Assembly: GCF_010634855.1 (NCBI RefSeq)
Contig: NZ_MWLQ01000010.1
Coordinates: 1-64,000 of the forward strand
DNA: 64,000 bases
Direction: 5' to 3'
Source of the DNA: Microbacterium sp. B35-30
GTDB lineage: Bacteria; Actinomycetota; Actinomycetes; Actinomycetales; Microbacteriaceae
In this document: positions 6,516-15,752 of the stretch, in pieces
Numbering within the stretch: the stretch's first letter is position 1
How the letters are laid out: each line of letters opens with the position of its first letter
The notes under the pieces: model-generated
Told to the model about the DNA's origin: nothing
Databases searched by the model: none
The model's input: the letters and a program-made list of their open reading frames with translations, nothing else
Translations under genes and position numbers: made by a program

Positions 6516-8449
6516 TGCGTCTCGAAGACACGTCTCCCCTGCCTGCGACCGAGGGTCAGCTGCGCCGTCACGCCCGCGCTGCCGCGGAAGCGCCTGCAAC
6601 GTCGGTGGCGTCGGCCCCGGCAGAGCCGGTGGAGTCGACGGATGCCGCGACCCCGCGCCCGAGACGCAAGCGCCGGGTGTGGCCATGGGTCGTTGTGGGC
6701 GTCCTGCTGATCCTCGGCGTCGTCGCCGCCATCGTGGGGATGCAGTTCCTCTCTGAGGTGAAGACAGCCCGCGCCGCGCTGGAGCAGGCGAAGACCCAGC
6801 TCTCGACCCTCAGCACGGAGCTGGGTTCCGCCGATCAGGCGCAGGTGCAGGCGACAGCTGACGCCATCACCCAGAACGTCGCCGTCGCGGCCGAGATCGT
6901 CGAAGGGCCGCTCTGGAACGTCGCCGCCAAAGTGCCGTTCGTCGGCCAGAACGTCGACGCGGTGCAGCGGGTCACGCGGGCAGTCGACATCCTCGTGGAC
7001 CGCGCGCTGCCGCCGGGCATGCAGTTCATGGCGACCGCCGATCTCGACAAGCTCGCCGTCGAGGGGGGTGGAATCAACCTCGAGCCGTTCCGGCAGGTGC
7101 AGGGATCGATCCCCGAGATCGCCGCGGCCTTCACGGCAGCCCAGGCGGAAGTGGCGCCGATCGACTCATCGTCGCTGTTGCCGGAGGTCGCCGAGCCGAT
7201 CGACCAGATCACGACGATCATCGATCAGGCGGCACCTGCCATCGATATCGCCGAGAAGTACCTGCCCACCCTGCTCGACATGGCCGGATCGGGCGGAACG
7301 AAGACATATTTGATCATTTTCCAGAACAATGCCGAGATCCGCGCGACGGGCGGAAACCCGGCGGCGAGCATGATCCTCACGATGACCGACGGAAAGCTGG
7401 GCTATGCCGACCAGGCGAGCTCGGCGACGTTCTACGCGGCCGGCACACAGGACGAGGAGCACATGTCTCTGCCGGCCGAAACGACGGGCCTTTATCTTCC
7501 GACGCTCACGCGGCATTCGCAGGACTACACGTTCACACCCGACTTCCCGACGACGGCGCAGCTGTTCCAGTCGCTGTGGACGGCGACGACCGGTGCGACG
7601 TTCGACGGCGTGATCTCGATCGATCCGGTCGTGCTGTCGCACATGCTGGCCGTGGCCGGCCCGGTCACGCTCGCCTCAGGAGAGCAGCTGACCGCGGAGA
7701 ACGCGGTGCCGGTGCTGCTCAGCGAGTCGTATGAGCGCTTTCCGAACGGCGCCGCGTCTGACATCTTCTTCGCAGATACCGCGAAGCGCGTCTTCGATCA
7801 CCTGACCGCGGCATCGTGGGATCCGATGAAAATGCTCGCCGCGCTCGAGCAGTCCGCGAACGAGCAGCGTGTGAACCTCGCCTTCACGAACCCCGAGGCG
7901 CAGGCGCTCGCGGTGGAGCTGGGGGTAGACGGCGCCCTCGCGACCGACAACGTCGCGCAGACCCAGGTCGGGATCTACCTGAACAACTCATCGGTGAGCA
8001 AGCTCGACTACCACCTCACCTCCGCGATCACGGCGACGTGCGACGCGGCGGCGCGCACGATGACGACCACGATGACGTTGCACAACAGCATCACCGACGA
8101 CATCCACAGCAACTACACGCTCGGTTGGCGCAACGGCAGCTACGGGTTGCCGCGAACGACGATGATGCTCGACGTGCTGTTCTTCGCGCCGCATGGTGCG
8201 CAGATCACGCAGACGACCCCGGCGGCCGGCGACGTTCAGCGGTGGGAGCGCAGCGGTGTCGAGAAGGGCAACACCGCCGTCAGCAAGACCGTTTTCGTGC
8301 CCAAGGACGAGACGGTGACCGTGTCGTACACGGTGGCGTTCCCGGAAGGGGAGCTCGGTCCGCTGAACCTGCGTCACACACCGACGGCGCGCGACACGGC
8401 CGTCACGGTCGACGCGAGTTGCGAGGCGCTGTTCTCGCAGGCGGGCTGA
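6515..8449 (+). CDS. DUF4012 membrane-anchored protein
   Basis: 644 residues. A cytoplasmic N-terminus of ~55 residues ends in a basic cluster (RPRRKRR), followed by one transmembrane helix at about 56-77. A helical region and the DUF4012 domain follow, recognised by LIIFQNNAEIRATGGN near residue 267, the family's hallmark. DUF4012 proteins are common next to actinobacterial polysaccharide and Wzz/BY-kinase genes, and their function is not established. The GTG start is supported by the leaderless promoter pattern and lack of a ribosome site. It is transcribed alone, convergent with the kinase genes downstream. A role in surface-polymer assembly or attachment is inferred from context. Confidence 0.88.
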   Translation: MRLEDTSPLPATEGQLRRHARAAAEAPATSVASAPAEPVESTDAATPRPRRKRRVWPWVVVGVLLILGVVAAIVGMQFLSEVKTARAALEQAKTQLSTLSTELGSADQAQVQATADAITQNVAVAAEIVEGPLWNVAAKVPFVGQNVDAVQRVTRAVDILVDRALPPGMQFMATADLDKLAVEGGGINLEPFRQVQGSIPEIAAAFTAAQAEVAPIDSSSLLPEVAEPIDQITTIIDQAAPAIDIAEKYLPTLLDMAGSGGTKTYLIIFQNNAEIRATGGNPAASMILTMTDGKLGYADQASSATFYAAGTQDEEHMSLPAETTGLYLPTLTRHSQDYTFTPDFPTTAQLFQSLWTATTGATFDGVISIDPVVLSHMLAVAGPVTLASGEQLTAENAVPVLLSESYERFPNGAASDIFFADTAKRVFDHLTAASWDPMKMLAALEQSANEQRVNLAFTNPEAQALAVELGVDGALATDNVAQTQVGIYLNNSSVSKLDYHLTSAITATCDAAARTMTTTMTLHNSITDDIHSNYTLGWRNGSYGLPRTTMMLDVLFFAPHGAQITQTTPAAGDVQRWERSGVEKGNTAVSKTVFVPKDETVTVSYTVAFPEGELGPLNLRHTPTARDTAVTVDASCEALFSQAG

Positions 8450-8627
8450 CACCCGCAGGGCAAACGCGGCACGTACCGCGCACGGGCAATCCACCCCCGC
8501 AATGGCGATCAGCCGCAGGGAAGCGTCGGCCTGAGCGGTGCGAGGTCGCTGGAGACACAGCCCGCGCACGCACCGCCGCCCACATCGACGAACAGCGAAT
8601 CGCTGGAACCGAGTCTCCGAGCTGGGC

Positions 8628-10073
8628 TCAGGCCGGGGTCTTGGTCCGCTTCCGAGCCTTGGCGCTCTTGCGCTGCTTGCCCGACGTCGTCTTCGTGCCG
8701 TCGGCGTCGTGCGTCGAGCCGTACGTGTACGCGCCGTAGCCGTAGCTGTCTGGCCCGCGCGTCGGGAGCATCGTCACGACGAGGCCGAGCAGCTGGCCGC
8801 CGGCGGTTTCGAGGCTGCGGATGGCTCCCGTGAGGTCGTGTTTATTTGTCTTGCCCGACGCCGCAACCAGGATCACACCGCGCGTCTTCTTGCTCAGCAC
8901 GGCGGCGTCCGTGACGAGCAGCAGCGGCGGCGCGTCGATGAGCACGTAGTCGAAGTGCTCGGTGAGCGCGGCGAGCACATGGTCCATTGCCACAGAGCCG
9001 AGCAGTTCGCTCGGATTCGGCGGTACGGGACCCGATGTGAGCACGAAGAGCTGGCCGCGTCCCCACTTCTGCAGGGCGTCGGCAAGCTCGACCCGGCCGA
9101 TGAGCACGTCGGTGAGGCCGACGCCGCCCTCGATGCCCATGTAGTCGGCGACGCGCGGCAGACGCAGGTCGCCGTCGACGAGGGCGACGCGCGCGCCGGT
9201 TTCGGCGAGGGCGATCGCGAGGTTGGCCGTTGTCGTCGACTTGCCTTCGCCGGGGCCGGCGCTCGACACGACGAACGAGCGAGGACCGCCCTCGATGTTG
9301 AGGAACTGCAGGTTCGTGCGCAGCGACCGGAACGACTCGGCGCGCGGGCTGCGCGGGTCAGCGTGCACGATGAGGGGACGTTTCTGTGCGCTCGGGTCAT
9401 ACGCGATGCCCCCGAGCAGGGGCGCAGTGGTGAGCTGCTCGATGTCGTGCAGCGTGCGCACGCGTGTGTCGAGCACCGTGCGCAGCACGCCGATGCCGAT
9501 ACCGATGGCGAGGCCAAGAAGCGTCCCGAGCGCGATGTTGAGCAGCGCGTTGGGGCTCGACGGCTCCGTTGGCACGACGGCGGGCTGCACCGTCGTGACC
9601 TGCACCGGACTGGCCGCATCCGGCGTTGCCGGCTGCTCGAGCGTCGTCTGCACCGCGCTCGTGAGGCTGGCAGCGGTCGCATCGGCGATGGCGGCGGCCT
9701 GCTCGGGGTCGGTGTCGGTGGCCGTGATGTCGATCATCACGGTGTTCAGGGGGGCGGATGCCGAGACCTGGGTGCTCAGCTGAGCCGCGGTCATGTCGAG
9801 CCCGAGTTCTTGGATCACCGGGTCGAGCACGAGTGCCGTGTTCACGACATCCACGTAACTGGCGACGATCTGGCGCGCGAACGTCGTGCCCTGCACGAGG
9901 TCGCCGGTCGCGGCACCTTCGGAGCGCACCGAGACGTAGAGCTGCGTGGTCGACTGGTACTTCGGGTCCTGCAGGAATGAGTACGCCGCTCCGGCAACGC
10001 CGCCGGCGACAGTGAGCACCAGGATGATGACCCAGTTCTTGTGCAGGATCCTGATGTAGTCGCGCAGTTCCAC
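8628..10073 (-). CDS. Wzz-BY-kinase fusion (polysaccharide tyrosine autokinase), copy 1
   Basis: 481 residues. The N-terminal Wzz/chain-length-determinant part starts MELRDYIRILHKNW with a first membrane helix (~15-33), an extracellular coil, and a second helix near 175-195. A cytoplasmic BY-kinase follows: Walker A SSAGPGEGKSTT near 271-282, Walker A' ALVDGDLR near 293, Walker B VLIDAPP near 375. The C-terminus has a Tyr cluster (SYGYGAYTYGS) for autophosphorylation, then a Lys/Arg-rich tail. Having Wzz and kinase in one chain is the actinobacterial/Proteobacterial Wzc form. The GTG start is preceded by AAGGA 12 nt upstream. It follows its paralogue by 92 nt, probably in one operon. It should control EPS chain length and export together with the phosphatase at 12945-13544. 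Confidence 0.92.
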   Translation of the reverse strand: MELRDYIRILHKNWVIILVLTVAGGVAGAAYSFLQDPKYQSTTQLYVSVRSEGAATGDLVQGTTFARQIVASYVDVVNTALVLDPVIQELGLDMTAAQLSTQVSASAPLNTVMIDITATDTDPEQAAAIADATAASLTSAVQTTLEQPATPDAASPVQVTTVQPAVVPTEPSSPNALLNIALGTLLGLAIGIGIGVLRTVLDTRVRTLHDIEQLTTAPLLGGIAYDPSAQKRPLIVHADPRSPRAESFRSLRTNLQFLNIEGGPRSFVVSSAGPGEGKSTTTANLAIALAETGARVALVDGDLRLPRVADYMGIEGGVGLTDVLIGRVELADALQKWGRGQLFVLTSGPVPPNPSELLGSVAMDHVLAALTEHFDYVLIDAPPLLLVTDAAVLSKKTRGVILVAASGKTNKHDLTGAIRSLETAGGQLLGLVVTMLPTRGPDSYGYGAYTYGSTHDADGTKTTSGKQRKSAKARKRTKTPA

Positions 10074-10165
10074 GTGGCTGGTTTTCCTTCTTCGTCAGGC
10101 GCGAAGGTCAGAGCGAGCGCCGTCGGCCATTCTCGCACAGGGCCTGCCGCGCAGCTGAGAGGCCG

Positions 10166-11539
10166 CTAGGAGGCGGTGTGCGTCACCCCGTACGTGTACT
10201 GGCCGTACGCCGTGCTGTCGGGGCCTTTCGTGGGTAGCTTGGTCATGACGACACCCAGCAGCTTCGCGTCGGCCGATGCGATGGAATTCACCGCGGCGGC
10301 GAGTTGAGGCTTGCGCGTAGAGCCCGAAGCGGCTACGAGGATCGCACCGGTGGTGAGCCGGGTCAGCACAGCCGCATCGGTCACTGCGAGGAGCGGCGGG
10401 GCGTCGATGATGACGTAGTCGAACGCGCGGCGCATCTCTTCGAGCATCTGCCACATGGCGCGGGAGCCGAGCAGCTCCGCCGGGTTCGGCGGCAACGTGC
10501 CGGCCGGGAGCAGAAACAGCTTGCTGCGCCCCCATGGCTGCATGACGGCCGACAGCGGCACGCGCCCGGCGAGTACGTCCGTGAGGCCGACGCCACCCTC
10601 GATGTGGAAGTTGTCGGCGACGCGAGGCTTGCGCAGGTCGGCGTCGACGAGCGCTACGCGCATCCCGGTCTCGGCAAGTGTCAGCGCGAGGTTCGCGGCC
10701 GTCGTGGACTTCCCCTCGGCTGGTGCCGAACTCGTGACCACGAAGACTGGCGTACCGGAGTCGACGCTGAGGAACTGCACATTCGTGCGCACGCGGCGGA
10801 AGGCCTCGGCGCGTGGATCTCGGGGCGCCACCTGCACGATGAGGGGCCGTTCGGCGGAGTCGGGGTCGAAGGGGATGCCGCCCAGGATCGGCGCGTCGAC
10901 GATGCCCTCGACATCCTGGATCGTCCGCACCCGGGTGTCGAGCACAGAGCGCAGTACGGCGAGACCGATTCCGACGGCGAGGCCGACGAGCAGGCCGAGC
11001 GCGAGGTCGAGCTGAAGATTGGGCGACGACGGCTGGGTCGGCACCTTCGCGGCCGAGATCGTCTCGACCCGCACCTTGCTCTCGGCGTCGGTGCCGGTCG
11101 GCGCCTCGAGCTCGGTGGCGACGGCGGTCGCGAGGCTCTCGCCGATCGCGTTGGCCAGCTGCGCCGCCTGGCTCGGGTTCTCGTCGGTGACGGTGATCGT
11201 GATCACCTGGGTGTTGAGAGGGGCGGATGCCGAGACCTGCCCGGCGAGCTCGCCTGAGGTCATGTCAAGACCGAGGTCTTCGATGACCGGATCGAGCACG
11301 ATCGCGGTCGGCACCACGCGCACGTAGTTCGTCACCGCCTGACGGGCATAGCTGGTGCTCTGGGCGAGGTCCCACGCAGCGCCGCTGTTGCGGACCGAGA
11401 CGAACTGTTGCACGGTCGACTGGTAGAGCGTGGGGGAGAGTAGCGCCGTCATCGCGCCGAGCGAACCACCGATGACCGTGCATGCCACGATCAGCAGCCA
11501 GCTGCGTCGGAACAGCGCAAGGTAGTCTCTCAGCTGCAA
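10166..11539 (-). CDS. Wzz-BY-kinase fusion (polysaccharide tyrosine autokinase), copy 2
   Basis: 457 residues, a close paralogue of the downstream copy: same Wzz region (MQLRDYLALFRRSWLL), extracellular coil, second helix, and kinase motifs SSAPAEGKSTT (Walker A), ALVDADLR (A') and VIIDAPP (Walker B). Its C-terminal Tyr tail is shorter (STAYGQYTYG) and lacks the basic extension of copy 1, so the two may differ in autophosphorylation or partners. The start is TTG at 11539 with GGGGGA just upstream. It is the first gene of the pair and diverges from the membrane-protein gene at 11601, sharing a ~60-nt promoter region. Confidence 0.92.
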   Translation of the reverse strand: MQLRDYLALFRRSWLLIVACTVIGGSLGAMTALLSPTLYQSTVQQFVSVRNSGAAWDLAQSTSYARQAVTNYVRVVPTAIVLDPVIEDLGLDMTSGELAGQVSASAPLNTQVITITVTDENPSQAAQLANAIGESLATAVATELEAPTGTDAESKVRVETISAAKVPTQPSSPNLQLDLALGLLVGLAVGIGLAVLRSVLDTRVRTIQDVEGIVDAPILGGIPFDPDSAERPLIVQVAPRDPRAEAFRRVRTNVQFLSVDSGTPVFVVTSSAPAEGKSTTAANLALTLAETGMRVALVDADLRKPRVADNFHIEGGVGLTDVLAGRVPLSAVMQPWGRSKLFLLPAGTLPPNPAELLGSRAMWQMLEEMRRAFDYVIIDAPPLLAVTDAAVLTRLTTGAILVAASGSTRKPQLAAAVNSIASADAKLLGVVMTKLPTKGPDSTAYGQYTYGVTHTAS

Positions 11540-11600
11540 CGGTCCCCCACAGTTCTACGGCCGTACGAGCGCCCCAAGCTATTCTGAATCCCGGCGCCGG

Positions 11601-12827
11601 ATGCCGGTGCTCACCAGCACATTCGATCCTCGCACATCCCGAACGGCCCTCATGAGCTCGCTCTCCCGCCTCTTCCCCGAAGGCACCTCCGCCCAGGCGG
11701 CTGTGCCTGCGGTGACGGGCCCCGAGGAGTCGGAGCGGGTCGAGCGGCTCTTCTCGAAGTCGCGCACCCCGGACGTTGCGGCATCCGTCCCTCTCGACGA
11801 CACTCCCGCACTGCAGGCGCTCGTCGGCGCTCGGGGTCGCGCGATGGCCATGGGCAGCGGGCCGGTGGCGGGGCCGACACGAATACGCCGAGCCGGCAAC
11901 ACCGTCGACGTGTTGAACGTCGTGACGGCCCTCCTCGCGGTGCTGGCGCTCGTGCTGGCGAGTGTCACTGCGTGGATCGTGATCGCGTCGGCCTCGCCAG
12001 AGACCGATGCCCTGCGCACGCTCTCACAGAGCGAAGCGGTGCTCGCTAACGAGACCCAGGCCGTCAACGCCGCGATCGGCCGGGTCGACCAGTCCCGTGC
12101 GGACGGCATCGCCGTCGCACAGCAGTTCCAGCTCCCGCTCGCGCAGCTCGTCGGCATGAGCGACGATGCCGCGCTCGCTTCGGCCGAAAAAGGGCGAGCC
12201 GACTACCTCGCGGCGCTCGAAGCGCTCGTCGTCCCCGCGCCCGTCGGCGAGTTCGCGCTACCGCCGGTTGACGAAGAGTCTCTGACATCGATCGGCGCCG
12301 CGATCGACGGGGTGTCGACCCGCTCGACGGAGGTGTCGGAGGTCGCCGAGTCGGTGGACGATCTGCGGTCGCAGCTGTTCACGCTCGGCCGCACGTTCGC
12401 AGCTGCAATGGCGGCCTTCGCGGCGACGGTGCCCGCGAGCGCCCAGACGATCATCGACGAGAATCCCGACGCCGACGAGTCGTTCCGCGAGGCCGTGACG
12501 CAGACCGCGGATGCTGTCGCCACGAGCGCGCTCGCGACGCCGGAGTCGGTGACGCTGCTGCCTGCATACTCGACCGCGGTCACTGCACTCCGTGACGATC
12601 AGCTGCGCGCCGAGGAAGAGATCGCCGAGCGCCTAGCGCGTGAGGAAGAGGAACGCCGGCGGCAGGAACAGCAGCAGTCCGGCGGCGGGGAGACCGACCC
12701 GACGACGCCAACCGACCCGACGGCACCCACGGACCCGACCGACCCGATCGAGCCGACCGACCCGGGTACCGATCCGCCGGTCGAGCCGCCCGCCGATCCC
12801 GGCCAAGGCGACGGCTCCGGCGGCTGA
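11601..12827 (+). CDS. Membrane-anchored helical protein with DPT-rich tail (family member A)
   Basis: 408 residues, no named family recognised. A cytoplasmic N-terminus of ~105 residues, one transmembrane helix (VVTALLAVLALVLASVTAWI), a ~240-residue Ala-rich helical region, then a Glu/Arg/Gln coil (REEEERRRQEQQQ) and an acidic Pro tail (TDPT/TDP repeats). The helical region shares LAQLVGMSDDAAL, AATVPASAQTIIDENP and AVTALRDDQLRAEE with the proteins at 26109-27962 and 30769-32538, defining a three-member paralogous family in this window. A -10-like TATTCT at 11580-11585 suggests a very short leader and supports ATG 11601; ATG 11652 is the alternative start. Divergent from the BY-kinase pair and followed by the phosphatase, so a link to EPS control is plausible but unproven. 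Confidence 0.8.
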   Translation: MPVLTSTFDPRTSRTALMSSLSRLFPEGTSAQAAVPAVTGPEESERVERLFSKSRTPDVAASVPLDDTPALQALVGARGRAMAMGSGPVAGPTRIRRAGNTVDVLNVVTALLAVLALVLASVTAWIVIASASPETDALRTLSQSEAVLANETQAVNAAIGRVDQSRADGIAVAQQFQLPLAQLVGMSDDAALASAEKGRADYLAALEALVVPAPVGEFALPPVDEESLTSIGAAIDGVSTRSTEVSEVAESVDDLRSQLFTLGRTFAAAMAAFAATVPASAQTIIDENPDADESFREAVTQTADAVATSALATPESVTLLPAYSTAVTALRDDQLRAEEEIAERLAREEEERRRQEQQQSGGGETDPTTPTDPTAPTDPTDPIEPTDPGTDPPVEPPADPGQGDGSGG

Positions 12828-12857
12828 CGTCTCCACCCGAGATCTCCATCGTGTCCT

Positions 12858-12896
12858 GGTCGTTGACCGAGCGAGGAACGAGCGAGACGAAACGCG
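12858..12896. repeat. Half unit of the palindromic repeat
   Basis: One arm of the repeat seen at 1-1230 (GGTCGTTGACCGAGCGAGG through GAGACGAAACGC), with one base change in the GTTGAGCGAG core. It lies between two convergent genes, a usual place for REP-like sequences. Confidence 0.8.
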
Positions 12897-12944
12897 CCTT
12901 ACGCCCGGTCTCGGCCGCTGAGTGAGCTTGCGGGTCGAGCCCCG

Positions 12945-13544
12945 CTACCGCGCCGTCATGGCGATCGACATGACCCGCACGACCTGGTCGACGGCAGGCA
13001 CGAGCTGCGATGCCGAGAGCTGGTATGTCTCCCACGACCGCCGGTAGGGGTCGATCACGTCGTCGTCGCCCGGGTCTGCGGGCGGGGCGCTCATCCCGCG
13101 CTGTGCGGCGACGGCGGCGACCGCGGCGCGGGCTCGTGCCCGTCCGTCGACTCCGCCGGTGGCGGATGCCGCAGCGATCTGTTCGTCGGAAGTGTCGGCC
13201 GCGAGCCGCGCGAACTCGCGCACGGTGAACGCCGAGCGCAGACGCCCGGGTGCGATCTCGACGATCCGCCGGCGGTGCTCACGGCTCATCGCAAGGATCA
13301 GGTCGGGGGAGCGCAGTTCGGCGTCGGTGAGATACCGCGACCGGTGGTTGGCCGCGAGATCTTGAGCGATGCCTAGACCGAGCGCGAGTCGCACAGCCTC
13401 GGGCGTCATCGGGGCGCTCTCGAGCCCCATCGTCCCCGCGCTGTGCACCAGCGGATGGTACGGGGCGAGCCGCGTCCTGAGCAGCGTCTCGGCGAGCGGC
13501 GACCGGCAGATGTTGCCGGTGCATACGGTGAGGATCTCGAACAT
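12945..13544 (-). CDS. Low-molecular-weight protein tyrosine phosphatase (Wzb-like)
   Basis: 199 residues from ATG 13544, chosen because the catalytic P-loop VCTGNICRS must lie at the N-terminus (Cys8, Arg14) and GGAAG is found upstream; the longer ATG at 13571 adds only nine residues. The general-acid motif DPYRRS is near residue 165. These enzymes dephosphorylate the Tyr cluster of BY-kinases and thereby cycle EPS polymerisation and export. An Ala-rich insertion (ATGGVDGRARARAAVAAVAA) precedes the acid loop and makes the protein longer than the usual ~150 residues. It lies 1.4 kb from the two BY-kinase genes, its likely targets. Confidence 0.9.
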   Translation of the reverse strand: MFEILTVCTGNICRSPLAETLLRTRLAPYHPLVHSAGTMGLESAPMTPEAVRLALGLGIAQDLAANHRSRYLTDAELRSPDLILAMSREHRRRIVEIAPGRLRSAFTVREFARLAADTSDEQIAAASATGGVDGRARARAAVAAVAAQRGMSAPPADPGDDDVIDPYRRSWETYQLSASQLVPAVDQVVRVMSIAMTAR

Positions 13545-14010
13545 GACTCGCTTCCGGGGGTGATCTGGCACCCGTTACGATGCTACGTGACCCCGAGCGA
13601 CCCACCGACGAGTGGATCCCGCCTTGGCCTAAACCGGTTCCCCCGGTGAGAAGCGGACGGGCCATCAGCCTTCTCTATCCAGGTTGATTCCCAGCAGATA
13701 CCCGGCTTGGCCAGCCCCGGGCCCGCTGATCCCGTCTCAAGTTTCCTGCCGCCGAGTTTGTGAGGTCCGGCGGCACTTGGTGGAATTCGCCCCAACGCTC
13801 GGGGTCGAAGGGGTGCCTGTATCGGTGGAGGTAGTGAGATCCCGTCAAGAGGCCTCGCCCGCGACCGGTCGTGCGCCTTCGGCGGAGTGACTCGCGAGGG
13901 CGGTTTCCGTGCTGTAACGAGACGGCGCGGCGAAGTAAGCTCGTGATGTCGAGTACTGACTCGCACGCGCCGTCACTCGGCAGGCCCCGCGTTCGTCAGG
14001 AATCAGCGGT
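13545..14010. other. 466-nt gene-free region
   Basis: No convincing gene. It separates the minus-strand phosphatase from the plus-strand polymerase unit and must hold both promoters. Frames through it give only Arg/Pro-rich translations without motifs. Its right end carries the -10 box of the next unit. Confidence 0.5.
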
Positions 14011-14023
14011 TACGATAGCGGCG
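14011..14023 (+). promoter_or_regulatory. -10 element (TACGAT) with transcription start at a GTG
   Basis: TACGAT at 14011-14016, six bases, then GTG at 14023. This is the same TANNNT-N6-start pattern as at 6503, 48430, 59645 and 61392, so the mRNA is probably leaderless and opens with the small ORF that precedes the polymerase gene. Confidence 0.5.
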
Positions 14024-14184
14024 TGACGTCGGTGCTGGGTGGAGGTGCGGTACGCGCCCGGCCGCGACCAATCGGAGGGAGCTGGGGGCTCGGGCTCAAT
14101 GCGTACACCGCCCGGGACTGGGTGGCGCAAAGCGGCCCAGTGTCTGCTAATCCGAGTTTAGCGACGTTAGTGGAGTTAATTTGA
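14023..14184 (+). CDS. Leaderless 53-codon upstream ORF before the polymerase gene
   Basis: An open frame of 53 codons (V/M-TSVLGGGAVRARPRPIG..., ending ATLVELI) whose GTG coincides with the predicted transcription start. Its TGA lies one base before the ATG of the polymerase gene at 14186. A GGAG 10 nt before that ATG sits inside this ORF, so ribosomes translating it would open or re-initiate at the next gene. No family is recognised. It may be a leader peptide used for coupling, or the true N-terminal unit of the transcript with no function as a protein. Confidence 0.4.
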   Translation: MTSVLGGGAVRARPRPIGGSWGLGLNAYTARDWVAQSGPVSANPSLATLVELI

Positions 14185-14185
14185 T

Positions 14186-15403
14186 ATGGCCCGCCCGGAT
14201 CGCGGAGCCCACACTGTGAGGTCGGAGCGCACGATTACACGAGCAGGCGCCGTGCCACTCATTCGAGACGGACCTCACCTTGGTGAGCGAGGAATGACGG
14301 CATGGGTCAACGTCGCGTTGCTTGCGATCGCAGTCAACGCCGTATTGATCCAAACGATCGTGCCAGAGGATTCCCCGCTGAGGAACGTTGTTCGGGTAGG
14401 TGTCCTGGCGATCACCGTCGCCGCGCTCTATCTCCGGCGCGCCATAGTTCCGGTCTGGATGGTGATTCTGGCGCTGCTTAGCTTTTCGCTGCTTCTCATA
14501 GCAGGCAATACAGACCAGCTCTCGATCGTCTTTGTTCTCCTCTTGATCCCTGCACTGTGGTCTATCCCAGAACTGGCGCTCGGAAAAGCCGCCGTGCGCG
14601 CCGCCCTGCTCTCCTTTATTTTGGTTTTTGTGTTTCTCGCTACTGGAGTTACGCAGAATGAAGTCCTCGTGTCCTCCACGGCGCTTGTAATGGATCGCGA
14701 GAGGTGGACTTTCGGAACGGACGGTGTACCGTTCTTCATGAATATCGCCTACAGTGCCGCCGCAGTGCTCATCTACTTCGCGTTTCGTTGGAACACGCGC
14801 TCCCGCTGGGTGGTCGCTGCGGGAGCGCTGGCCGCGATGTTCTATTACTACACGCAGACCAACGGGCGAGGGGGCCTGGTTGCGCTGCTCATATTCTGCG
14901 GGCTCGCCATTGTCATGCCTCTCGCGATCCGATCGAAGATCGTACGGGTTTTGCTCGCCATTCAACCGGCAATCTACCTGGCAATTTCCCTTTGGATTGC
15001 ATCACAGCGATACGTCCTTTCGCTTAATGAGACGTTGAGTTATCGGCCCAGCCTCTACGGAGCTTTCCTTGAGTCGGTCCAGCCCCTCGATCTGCTATGG
15101 AGCGAGACGGTGAAACAGACGAGTACGGTTTCTACCGTTGACAATTCTTATCTCCACCTACTTGTTGGGGGCGGAATTGTCATATTTGTCGCGTTCAGCG
15201 TGATCTTCGCCGCATCCATGATGAATATGTCGAGTCGTGGGATGACGCTCGAGTTAGCATTCGTTACGGCATCGATGGCTTATGCCGTTTCAGAGAGCAT
15301 CCTTCTTCGCGTCGAAAACATTTTCATCGTCTACACCTGGTACCTGATTCTCCGATATGCGATGAAGCAGCCGTGCGGTTCGACGGATCGAGTTCCAGCC
15401 TGA
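14186..15403 (+). CDS. Wzy-like O-antigen ligase/polymerase family membrane protein
   Basis: 405 residues with ten or more hydrophobic segments. The segment YTQTNGRGGLVALLI followed ~80 residues later by VDNSYLHLLVGGGI matches the paired signatures of the O-antigen ligase/Wzy family (a short SRgg-type motif and an HN/DNsyL loop). The large extracellular loop between them is expected to hold the catalytic Arg and His. It would polymerise the flipped repeat units, or ligate the polymer to an acceptor. ATG 14186 has GGAG 10 nt upstream; an internal ATG at 14294 begins closer to the first helix and is the alternative. It is the only plus-strand EPS gene in the cassette and is markedly more A/T-rich than the BY-kinase genes. 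Confidence 0.82.
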   Translation: MARPDRGAHTVRSERTITRAGAVPLIRDGPHLGERGMTAWVNVALLAIAVNAVLIQTIVPEDSPLRNVVRVGVLAITVAALYLRRAIVPVWMVILALLSFSLLLIAGNTDQLSIVFVLLLIPALWSIPELALGKAAVRAALLSFILVFVFLATGVTQNEVLVSSTALVMDRERWTFGTDGVPFFMNIAYSAAAVLIYFAFRWNTRSRWVVAAGALAAMFYYYTQTNGRGGLVALLIFCGLAIVMPLAIRSKIVRVLLAIQPAIYLAISLWIASQRYVLSLNETLSYRPSLYGAFLESVQPLDLLWSETVKQTSTVSTVDNSYLHLLVGGGIVIFVAFSVIFAASMMNMSSRGMTLELAFVTASMAYAVSESILLRVENIFIVYTWYLILRYAMKQPCGSTDRVPA

Positions 15404-15705
15404 TCGGACCAGGCGCGCAACGCCCATGGTCCGAAGAAGTCACCTGCTGCGCTCGGGCTCGTCGGTGAGCGACGGGGAGGCTTCAGATGGCGGGCACGTG
15501 TGGTGGTGGAATAGCCAGCGCCTCCCCGGTGACTCCGACTGCGTACCCCAGTCCAGATCGAGAACCGTACGCCGAGCCAGCATCCGTCCACCCGACGCTG
15601 CCGTACAGGCAACCCGCCGGGAGGTGGAGTCAGCCATGCAGCAGACCCGCTCGATTCGCTACAAGAAGTGCTACACCCCAACGATGAGAGTCGAGTCCCG
15701 TGGTG
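15404..15705. other. 302-nt gene-free region before the IS element
   Basis: No gene, promoter or repeat could be supported. It may be debris of earlier insertions between the polymerase gene and the IS left end. Confidence 0.4.
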
Positions 15706-15752
15706 TGAACCGTCCCCGGATTGATGCCGTTGCTTTCGAGTCTGGAAGGAAG

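Noticed and set aside
6102..6756. Plus-strand frames of 189-202 aa before the DUF4012 gene
   Set aside because: They run into the DUF4012 gene in the wrong frame and have no motif or ribosome site.
13583..13966. 127-aa minus-strand frame in the gap before the polymerase unit
   Set aside because: Composition is Arg/Pro/Ser-rich with no hydrophobic pattern, motif or ribosome site.
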